DNA of 27,236 nucleotides, taken from assembly GCA_001584585.1 (NCBI GenBank), contig LSYV01000010.1, forward strand, positions 2,032,091 to 2,059,326. Direction: 5' to 3'. The first letter of the stretch is position 1; the number at the start of each line of letters is the position of its first letter. The DNA comes from Gonium pectorale (taxonomy: Eukaryota > Chlorophyta > Chlorophyceae > Chlamydomonadales > Volvocaceae). Both the position numbers and the translations under genes were made by a program. This document shows, in pieces, positions 9,577 to 18,300 of the stretch. The notes beneath the pieces were generated by a model. The model was not told the DNA's origin. It searched no databases and was given only the letters and a program-made list of their open reading frames with translations.

Positions 9577-10719
9577 GGCAGCAGCTGGCCATAGGAGCAC
9601 CTTGGACGTCGGCACTGGGCAAATGGCGCGAACAAAGCTAAAATTGCATCTAAGCCATAATGCCGCCAGAGAGTGAGGCGAGAGTTGAAGCTGGCGTCGA
9701 GGTGGTCACTAGGTCGTGGTCCTAGGTAGGCCAGTCGGGATACATGCCACGTGCAGGACTGCAGGAAAAATGCAGGCGACTCTGGGCAGTGTTTATAATT
9801 AGAGAACTACTAAGGCTTTGCTTGCATTATGCAGCTATCCTTGGCAGGAGGTCACGTCGAAAGATTTTCTCGTTGGTTTACGGGTAGTCCCGTTGGGCCA
9901 TTCGGTTACGTCCTGCTGTTTCCGCATTCCGCTCCCCCATTTTCTCCTTACGAAGCAATATTCACCTTTGTGTGCCTTCGAAACATTTCCTCGAACAGTC
10001 GCATGTGGCCTTTCGGTGTCCATGGATGCAGTCCCCTATGCACACGACATCAAGGACCCAGCAGTTGGACCATGGCCGAGAATCCTGCTCCGATAAACTG
10101 ACAAAGGCCCCCCTCCCCACCGCGTAACCTGGTTCAGTGAGAGGTGGGCGGTACGGGGCACGTGAGGGGCCAGGGTTTGACATAGGGCTCTATGTATAGC
10201 TTGGCCTCCGGGTTCGGAATGTGAGCACATACGCGTGGGAAGCACGTCGAGAATGCAGGGCACGGCGAGGGTGTTGTCAAGGTGCAGTATCGCTGAGACG
10301 AACGATTGAGGGCCCAAAGCGCCCGGGCGAAGGGGTCCAACGATGTAGCTCCTCGGGCCCGAGCCAGCATAGATACGGGCACTCGGCGAGCTGCCCGCCC
10401 CACGATGGCGCTGGCGACCGTGCTGCCCTCACTTTGCCGTTGGCGCTGCCACGCTGTCCTGAATTGAGCTCTGACGTGTACATGTATGCTCCCACGGAGT
10501 TGGCTATGGGGTTTCCCGCAGGGGCTGAACCTTGCGGGGAGGCTTCGAACCATGGGCCATGACACGTGCATGCAACGGTCGGCGGCGTAACGGTCCCATC
10601 ACTCGCACCGCCGCCGCCGCCTCCGCCTGGCTCCAGCAACCGCAGCAGCGCCGCCCGCACGGGCGGCGAGACAGCCGGTCGGACTCCCCGGCGACGTAAC
10701 GGTCAACGGTCGGTCGCTT
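9577..10719 (+). repeat. Copy A of the 1.1-kb direct repeat
   Basis: This 1,143-base copy matches 12726-13837 throughout. Four indels explain the entire length difference: 54 bases present only here (10050-10103), and 12, 4 and 7 bases present only in copy B. I count roughly 25 to 30 substitutions by eye, about 97% identity. The first 270 or so bases show no difference. Confidence 0.9.
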
Positions 10720-12317
10720 CTTCCCGGCTGCGGAGTCCCAGTGGAGGCGCCTGCGTCCTCGATTCCGGCGGCCGCTTTCTCTCTGCCGCCAGCCAACGGC
10801 GACAACGGCGACGGCGGTGCAGGCTGCGCGTCTGTTCCCATCCGCAGCGCCAGCCGGCGGCCCATCCCCTTCACGCTCCGCCGCCTGGTGGTCTCTGGCG
10901 GTGCCGTACTACCCCCGTGCGTCACCGCCGCCGCCCTCGCGGCCGACAGCGGTCAGCCAACCGTCACGGACGAGGGGGCCGATGGCGTACCTGGTATGGG
11001 TATGGCCCGGGCGCCTGTGCTGGACCTGGGCGGTGCCTCGGCCCTGCTAGACGTACCTTTGGACACGACCATCCGTGACGGCGCGCGTGTGGCGATTCAC
11101 AACCTCACGCTGGCTTGGCTCCCGCTCGGGGCGCCAAGCAGCTACCCGCTGGGGCTGGTCCGGGCGCTCCTCGGGTGAGTGCACCGCACCAGCCAGCCAG
11201 CCAGCTGCTGTTGCTAGTCAGTGCTCGGGGCGCGGCGGAGAGAGCGCTCTGGTTTGCTTAGCTGCAGGTTGGCTTCTCTGCATGGCACGTGCCGTTCGAC
11301 TCAACCTGTCTTTGCCATGGCCCAGTTCTGTGTGTTTTGGTTGACAACTTTGCATCCGATGGCCCTTTGACGCGTGGCGACCCACCCATCCACACACCGA
11401 CCACCCCGCCGCCGTACCCGAAGTGAGCAGGTTCCTGCAGCTGCGGACCCGGTCGGCCTGGGACCTGGTGCACCGCGAGGGCCTGCCGCTGCTGGCGGCG
11501 GTCTCCGGCGTGGAGATGCTGTTGGAGCCCCACGAGGTGTCCATGTGGGCGGCCTCAGTCAGCGAATTCCAAAGCAGCCTCAGATGCACGGGCAGCGGGC
11601 TAGGCGACGCTTCCCCAACACCCGCCCCGTCGCCGCCTGCCGCCGCCGCGCAGGGCCCGCCGGCGGCGGGCGCGCGGCTGGGCGGGCGGCACCTGTCGTT
11701 GCGCAGCAGTCTGTTCGTGGCAATGGAGGGCCGACCGATGGGTTTGAAAGCACGCGCCATTCGGCAGATCCGATCGTTGAGTGTCAGATGCCAGCTAGCT
11801 CATCCAAACATTGACGGGTCGGCTTGCCCTTTGCCCTTGACTGCAGGTGGCGGGGGCGCCAGCGGCCTTCCTACTGACAAACGTGACCGGAAACATCGCG
11901 TACTGCAATGTCCTGCTGACAGCAGCGCGCCGCCAGCAGCGCCCGCAGCCGCCTTGCCGTACCTTTGCCGCCTGCGGCCGGAGGGCACCGCGGCCGAGGC
12001 GACGCCGCTCGAGGAGTACCCTTCCCGATTGGATCATCTTGCCGACTCCCGCCGGCCTCGCGACGTGTGAGACATCGCGTTGCGCCGCGCAGAGCAGCCT
12101 AAACCACACAGCGTTCCGCCTTGGGGACCGCCCCTTGGTGGCATCGGTCTCCACGCCACCACGGGCGCCATTATGCGCAGCTTTTGAGGTGTGGCTCCCC
12201 AATTGCAGTGATTCCTTTTGGCAAACCAGCGCCCCACGCCGCCTCGCATCCCTGGGCGGACAAGTGCTCTTATGTGACGCAGGCAACGCCACAAGCCCCC
12301 CCCCCCGACTTGTATGA
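10672..12317 (+). CDS. Unrecognised gene or gene fragment, extracellular-type sequence, three inferred exons
   Basis: The frame is open from about 10672 (QPVGLPGDVTVNGRSL). No convincing start codon was found, so the 5' end is undetermined. Exon 1 ends at 11174 (GG|GTGAGTG), exon 2 is 11431-11716 (acceptor GTGAGCAG|G) and exon 3 starts at 11847 (GACTGCAG|GTG); phases match. The exon 2 donor, TTC|GTGGCA, is weak. Readable segments include APVLDLGGASALLDVPLD, VAIHNLTLAWLPLGAPSSYP, VEMLLEPHEVSMWAASV and AFLLTNVTGNIAYCNVLL. Short hydrophobic repeats with N-glycosylation sites (NLT, NVT) and scattered Cys suggest a secreted or extracellular beta-rich protein; this is inference. After about 11935 two frames compete (one reads FEVWLPNCSDSFWQT), so an unseen intron or a frameshift is likely. 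It may be a pseudogene. Confidence 0.35.
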
Positions 12318-12609
12318 CCTCGGCAGCGGGCCGTGACGGCTCAGGCTGCTGCACTGGGTTTGGCACGGCCCCATGGGCGATGGGGACTATCGTGCCGCTG
12401 TGCGTTTAGAGCGCCATCCCGTTCGGGGTATGTGACCCACGGGTCTGGCACAGTAACACAGCTCCAGCAGGAGAGCTTTGGTACCCACAATGTGCGGGTG
12501 GGCTGCTGGGCCGGTGCGGGAGGCGGGCGGGCCGCTGGGCCGGTGCGCATGATGGTGCATGTGGGGCGCTGCCCTTTCTCCTTTGACTCCTGAAGCCGAT
12601 CCGAACAGA

Positions 12610-12638
12610 CAGACCACCACTACCGCTATGGTGGTCTG
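12610..12638. repeat. Perfect inverted repeat, 10-bp arms
   Basis: CAGACCACCA at 12610-12619 pairs with TGGTGGTCTG at 12629-12638 across a 9-base loop. It lies in unit 1, downstream of the plus-strand reading frames, in the segment that is deleted from unit 2. It may be part of a 3' UTR. Confidence 0.65.
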
Positions 12639-12678
12639 GAGTGCGTCGCGTTCCCGTGTTTGCTCATCGAGGCCATCA

Positions 12679-12720
12679 GTGCACAACGTCTTTGCTCGCC
12701 GTCACGGCACGCACGCACAG
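12679..12720 (+). repeat. 42-bp terminal block, copy 1
   Basis: This 42-base block starts GTGCACAACG and ends ACGCACGCACAG. It is identical to 13846-13887. It closes unit 1 immediately before copy B begins. A shared TGCTCATCG lies just upstream of both copies. Here nine extra bases (AGGCCATCA) separate that motif from the block. Confidence 0.95.
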
Positions 12721-12725
12721 GTACG

Positions 12726-13837
12726 GGCAGCAGCTGGCCATAGGAGCACCTTGGACGTCGGCACTGGGCAAATGGCGCGAACAAAGCTAAAATTGCATCT
12801 AAGCCATAATGCCGCCAGAGAGTGAGGCGAGAGTTGAAGCTGGCGTCGAGGTGGTCACTAGGTCGTGGTCCTAGGTAGGCCAGTCGGGATACATGCCACG
12901 TGCAGGACTGCAGGAAAAATGCAGGCGACTCTGGGCAGTGTTTATAATTAGAGAACTACTAAGGCTTTGCTTGCATTATGCAGCTATCCTTGGCAGGAGG
13001 CACGGCAGGAGGTCACGTCGAAAGATTTTCTCATTGGTTTGTGGGTAGTCCCGTTGGGCCATTCGGTTACGTCCTGCTGTTTCCGCATTCCGCTCCCCCA
13101 TTTTCTCCTTACGAAGCAATATTCACCTTTGTGTGCCTTCATAATTTTGCATCGAACAGTCGCATGTGGCCTTTCGGTGTCCGTGGATGCAGTCCCCTAT
13201 GCACACGACAAAGGCCCCCCTCCCCACCGCGTAACCTGGTTCAGTGAGAGGTGGGCGGTACGGGGCACGTGAGGGGCCAGGGTTTGACATAGGGCTCTAT
13301 GTATAGCTTGGCCTCCGGGTTCGGAATGTGAGCACATACGCGTGGGAAGCACGTCGAGAATGCAGGGCACGGCGAGGGTGCTGTCAAGGTGCAGTATCGC
13401 TGAGACGAACGATTGAGGGCCCAAAGCGCCCGGGCGAGGGAGTCCAACGATGTAGCTCCTCGGGCCCGAGCCAGCATAGATACGGGCACTCGGCGAGCTG
13501 CCCGCCCCACGATGGCGCTGGCGACCGTGCTGCCCTCACTTTGCCGTTGGCGCTGCCACGCTGTCCTTAATTGAGCTCCGACATGTACATGTATGCTCCC
13601 ACGGAGTTGGCTCTGGGGTTTCCCGCAGGGGCTGAACCTTGCGGGGAGGCTTCGACCCATGGGCCATGCATGGCACGTGCATGCAACGGTCGGCGGCGTA
13701 ACGGTCCCATCACTCGCACCACCGCCGCCGCCTCCGCCTGGCTCCAGCAACCGCAGCAGCACCGCCCGCACGGGCGGCGAGATGTGCCACAGCCGGTCGG
13801 AATCCCCGGCGGCGTAACGGTCGGCGGCCGGTCGCTT
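12726..13837 (+). repeat. Copy B of the 1.1-kb direct repeat
   Basis: This 1,112-base partner of 9577-10719 lies 3,149 bases downstream in the same orientation. It retains the end of the coding-like frame (QPVGIPGGVTVGGRSLAHR). Matching stops at GGTCGCTT, where unit 1 runs on into its gene body but this copy jumps straight to the unit's end sequence. It therefore carries no gene body of its own. Confidence 0.9.
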
Positions 13838-13845
13838 GCTCATCG

Positions 13846-13887
13846 GTGCACAACGTCTTTGCTCGCCGTCACGGCACGCACGCACAG
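13846..13887 (+). repeat. 42-bp terminal block, copy 2
   Basis: Identical to 12679-12720 and placed at the end of the deleted unit 2. The nine bases AGGCCATCA found before copy 1 are missing here. Confidence 0.95.
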
Positions 13888-14220
13888 ATGCGTGGGCTAG
13901 CGTCAGCCGTTGCACCCCTCGATTTAAACAATCCTGTCGAGACCCCCCGCCCATCCCTCCGTCGTACGGCACACCGCCTCGGGAGGAGGCGAGACAGGAC
14001 TGTCGACAAAACAATGCGATGAACATGTTAGCGACGGTCGGCTCGCAAGCGGTTCACACCGTGCCGTTGCAGAGGTGAGGTGCCGAACTGGGGGAGTGCC
14101 CAGCAGAAGGCTCGGGTCAGGCACTTGATTCCCGTACGTTCAGGACAGGTGGCGTCCCGGGGCGGGACCACCGTCACATGTTTTGCTCTGTAACCGCCCG
14201 CCCTATTGGAAACGTCACGC

Positions 14221-14446
14221 CGTCGGGCGTGTATGGCCGTAGAGGCGGGCTCCCTATTTCTGTGCAGGTTTATCTTGTTTTACAGTGCTGGGTTCCTTTT
14301 CGTCGGCCGCAGCACCAGGCCTACGTCAGCTCTACCCGAGCACGCACAGCCGGCAGGCGACATGGTCAGAAATCATCGAGTGGTTTGTCGCCTTCGGGCG
14401 TGTATGGCCGTAGAGGCGGGCTCCCGCTTTCTATGCAGGTTTCTCT
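14221..14446 (+). repeat. Two copies of a 56-bp element 170 bp apart
   Basis: Copy 1 (14221-14276) and copy 2 (14391-14446) share TCGGGCGTGTATGGCCGTAG, then AGGCGGGCTCCC, then a TTTCT.TGCAGGTTT.TCTT tail. Few bases differ. Each begins with a small GC hairpin: CACGCC-GTCG-GGCGTG in copy 1 and CGCC-TTCG-GGCG in copy 2. A more diverged copy of the core lies near 3890. Confidence 0.8.
14280..14284 (-). terminator. Candidate TGTAA polyadenylation signal for the ORP gene
   Basis: TTACA on the plus strand reads TGTAA on the ORP strand. TGTAA is the usual nuclear polyadenylation signal in volvocine algae. It is about 1.06 kb past the stop codon, long but within the range for such 3' UTRs. I saw no closer one. 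It is not proven to be used. Confidence 0.25.
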
Positions 14447-15344
14447 TTTTTGTGACATCATGAGCAACTACAAGACGCCAGTGCGTGGCCGTACCCAAAG
14501 CGTATTCCTATGCTATGCGCTAGCCTGGCTTGGTGTAGTATCGGGGCAGTGTTCAACCCTCCCGGCGGTAACCCCTCAGTCGGTAGGTGGCAAGCGCCAT
14601 CCGACTCGGCATGACATAATGTGGACCTCAAAGAGACCTCAGGAGGTGCCCGATGTGGCCGCCTCCTCCGAATCCCCTCCCAAAGCACGCAGCGTGGTCT
14701 CGCGGAGCCGGCATTGCCACCCGCACGGCCCCCGCCGGCCCCGAGCCGACAAAACTAATGGACGGGACAGAGGGTCCATGCCAAATACACCAATTCCCAT
14801 ATCGTAAGGACCAACAATCAGCTGCAATCCCCGGCATATTGCGAGGCACAGAAAGCCTTAGCACGTACATCAGGCTTCGAATGGCGGCAACGCCTTCACC
14901 TCGGGGAAGGCCGCCCCCGCATCAATACTCGCACCCAGCCCTGATGGCCGCTACGGGCACCGGCAAACCCAACACATCTGTGCCCCTCAGGGTCGCCCAG
15001 TCGAGGACGCCGCACTACTTCCGCAACCACACCACCGGCGGAACTATGACGCCCCCCGCGCCTGCACAGCCCCCCAAAATTGTCATCCGCCGCACTCCTG
15101 CCATGCCCCCGACCTGCGCCTCTCCCCCTCCATGCAGCCCGGCAGGCCGCCGATGTCCGGCCCCTCACTTCTCTCTCTCCCCTCCTGATATTTCCGTAAC
15201 CGTTCTTCCTCGCTCACAGGGCACACATCCATCAAAGCCGCGGAATGGGAGGAGGGGACGGGGGCCCGTGAACGTTCACACATCGTTCGTGCGGGCCCGC
15301 GGCCCCACCCATTCGCCGGCCCTCCCACCTCCCCGACACCCTCG

Positions 15345-18300
15345 TCAGTAGATGTCCGGCAGCTGGCCCCACGCCTTGGCCTCCCGGGCCGCCCAGTACT
15401 CGCCCGTGAACTCCCACACGCTGCCGGGCTTGGTGGCGGGCTGCGCCCATTCCTTGGGGCTGGGAATGACCTGCGGGCGGGTGCGACCACGCGGGGCAAG
15501 GCGGGCGGGGGGTAGGTGACCATGATTGGTTGGTACAAACGGGCTTCAAGTTCGGACGTGTCCTCAAGAACCACAATCAATCCAAGGTCGTATGCCCCGC
15601 ACACTTGCCCCTCGCCTGGGAGAAGTACGGCAGAGCGTTGCACGCTCGCCCACGCGAACGAACACCCTCTGGATCCGGTGAAATACCTTTGCCCCTGGGA
15701 GGGTGAGAGCCAGCCCGAAAAACGCACCGACGGCGTCTGCTCTCATCCGCTTTAGAACTAGCACGCGTGGGGCGGAGCGGGTGCGTCTCAAGCCGTCACC
15801 AGACATCAGAACCACGCCCGCCTGCCCGCCCGTCCGCCCACTCATCCACCTATTGCAGATCCCGCACACCTGTTTGAACCACCGCGCCCTGTACTCGACG
15901 CCCGCCTCCTTGCGCGTGCGCCGAGCCGCACGCTGCTTCTCCTCCAGCCGCAGTTTCTCCTGCACAAGGGCACGTAGCAAAGGGGATATCGTAAAGGCAG
16001 CTGCAAAGCGGACAGCGCGCTCGCCATCGCTTGGCAGGCTGGGCCGAGGTAGACCATGCCAACCGAAGCAGACGGCATTCACAATCCAGCCATTACAAGC
16101 ACACTGACGGCCCACGGCCCTTCCTCCCCAGCCCGAAGTCCGGCTACTGGTCAGGTTCAGTCGCCCAGCTCCTACTGACCCTCCAGCCTCCTCCCTCCCC
16201 CACACCCATACATATGCTTCCCGGCGCTCACCGCAGTCGCCCTGTTCCACTCGCCCAGCTCCAGCGCCCGCATGTCGGGCCGGAAGCNNNNNNNNNNNNN
16301 NNNNNNNNNNNNNNNNNNNNNNNNNNNNNNNNNNNNNNNNNNNNNNNNNNNNNNNNNNNNNNNNNNNNNNNNNNNNNNNNNNNNNNNNNNNNNNNNNNNN
16401 NNNNNNNNNNNNNNNNNNNNNNNNNNNNNNNNNNNNNNNNNNNNNNNNNNNNNNNNNNNNNNNNNNNNNNNNNNNNNNNNNNNNNNNNNNNNNNNNNNNN
16501 NNNNNNNNNNNNNNNNNNNNNNNNNNNNNNNNNNNNNNNNNNNNNNNNNNNNNNNNNNNNNNNNNNNNNNNNNNNNNNNNNNNNNNNNNNNNNNNNNNNN
16601 NNNNNNNNNNNNNNNNNNNNNNNNNNNNNNNNNNNNNNNNNNNNNNNNNNNNNNNNNNNNNNNNNNNNNNNNNNNNNNNNNNNNNNNNNNNNNNNNNNNN
16701 NNNNNNNNNNNNNNNNNNNNNNNNNNNNNNNNNNNNNNNNNNNNNNNNNNNNNNNNNNNNNNNNNNNNNNNNNNNNNNNNNNNNNNNNNNNNNNNNNNNN
16801 NNNNNNNNNNNNNNNNNNNNNNNNNNNNNNNNNNNNNNNNNNNNNNNNNNNNNNNNNNNNNNNNNNNNNNNNNNNNNNNNNNNNNNNNNNNNNNNNNNNN
16901 NNNNNNNNNNNNNNNNNNNNNNNNNNNNNNNNNNNNNNCACGTCGGTGGGCGGCAGGTGCGGCGAGTGCGGGTAGGCGGGGTCGTTGAGGTTGAGCGCAA
17001 AGCTGCGGAGGGGGGGAGGGTAATACGGAACGGGAAACGGGTCGCGTCGTGGATACCGAAGCGCATACTCAGTAGTAGGAGAAACGACGGTCTTGAGAAG
17101 GGGGTAGGGGGGAAGGGCGAAGGGAGAGGCAACGGGGACAGGCTATTTCGGCAATGGTAAAAACACCTGCCCTCCATTCTCGAAATACGAGTTGCCTCGG
17201 TTGTCCCTAGGTTGGCGTTCGCTGTGCTCCCACCGCATCAGCCCTGAGCCCGCCACCGCGTCCCTTCCGCGCCCTCGGTGCCCCTGCCAGGCGCAACCAA
17301 AAAGTCCCGCAAAGCCCCAGACCGCACGCCGGGTCACGCCGGGCCATTGCGGGCGTTGCAGCCACATGTAGGGGTTCCGGGCGCCTGCACCACCTAGCAG
17401 GTAACACAAACCATTCCGTGGATCCCCTCACCGACTACCGGTAAACCCCTCCAATTACGTCACCATCACGTAATCATTGACACAACGGGGATCGCGCCAA
17501 TGACAGGCACCCCCGCACTCACTGCGTCATGAAGTACTGCTCGTGGGGGTTGGGAAGGTCGGGCTCCGGGCTCCACACCAGCTGCGGGGCCGTGGAGGCG
17601 CCCCGGGCGGCCGCCGCCTCGGGAGTGAGCGCCGCGTACAGGGAGCCCTGCACCGAGCCGCTAATGCGCCACACCTGCAGGAACGGGGGCAGGGGCGGAG
17701 TTGTCGAAATACGAGAGTGGTCTGGGCTGCGACGGGCAGAACCCCGTGTGCCGCAATCCCATCAACAGCAAGGGCGAGGGGCCGAGTGCGGATGCGGTTG
17801 AATTTAAGCCGACGCAAGATGGGGGGGGGCTGCATCGGGGTTGCATAGATAGCTGACCCAAGGGTCCGCCAGACCTTGAGCCAAGCCGTTGATGTGCCTC
17901 AGCTGGGTGCTGCGGCGGCATTGCGGCTGTGACATTTAGTGCGGGGGCGTAGGGGCGGCATCGATGCCCTGCCTGATATGGACTATGGTGCCCAACCAGC
18001 GCCAAGTTGAAGTCGGCTCCCTCTCACGTATACCTCACCATCGCGAGATGACGGCCCCGCCTGCCCCCCAACTCCCACAGGCCCCCGCCCCCGCATTATT
18101 GCGTTTGTATGCGATTCGGTGTCCGCGACGCGGCCCGTTTCCATTCTTCATTACCCAGCTCCCTGATGCTGCTCATAGCACCGGTACCTCGCCCCCCCCC
18201 GGGCGTCCCGCACGCACCCTTCCCCTCCTTCCTCCCCCCTTCTCGCAGGCCCACCTCCTTGCCCGTCGCGTCCCGCACGCAGCCCTCCGCCGCGCCCCGC

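Larger units (their letters stand above)
9577..12720 (+). repeat. Full-length tandem unit 1 (about 3.1 kb)
   Basis: The unit begins GGCAGCAGCTGGCCATAGG and ends with a 42-base block finishing ACGCACGCACAG. Five bases later (12726) the same start recurs, opening unit 2. It contains about 1 kb of mostly non-coding 5' sequence, then the plus-strand gene body. The boundaries are set by where the two units stop matching, so the true duplicated segment could be slightly longer. There are no terminal inverted repeats and no obvious target-site duplication. Confidence 0.75.
12726..13887 (+). repeat. Tandem unit 2, internally deleted
   Basis: Unit 2 consists of copy B (12726-13837) joined directly to GCTCATCG and the 42-base terminal block. 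In unit 1 these two parts are separated by about 1.94 kb (roughly 10720-12660), so unit 2 looks like unit 1 minus its gene body. Only two or so bases (TT) are shared at the junction, which fits an end-joining type of deletion. Confidence 0.7.
13888..15344. other. Spacer and probable 3' UTR of the ORP gene; no supported gene
   Basis: No protein-like frame with matched splice sites was found on either strand. A long plus-strand frame (14653-15351) is Pro/Arg/Thr-rich and has no recognisable domain. Sequence next to 15344 should be the 3' UTR of the minus-strand ORP gene. A duplicated 56-base element lies at 14221 and 14391. Confidence 0.5.

Noticed and set aside
9577..13837. An LTR retrotransposon with 1.1-kb LTRs
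   Set aside because: No TG...CA ends, no target-site duplication, no gag, protease, reverse transcriptase or integrase between the copies. The shared 42-bp end block after the second copy fits a tandem unit with a deletion better.
13241..14026. Minus-strand open frame of 261 codons across copy B
   Set aside because: No conserved motif. In copy A the matching frame is interrupted or different, and low-complexity poly-Gly runs through it.
14653..15351. Plus-strand Pro-rich open frame of 232 codons
   Set aside because: It is antisense to the probable ORP 3' UTR and final exon, and its composition reflects skewed codons rather than a protein.
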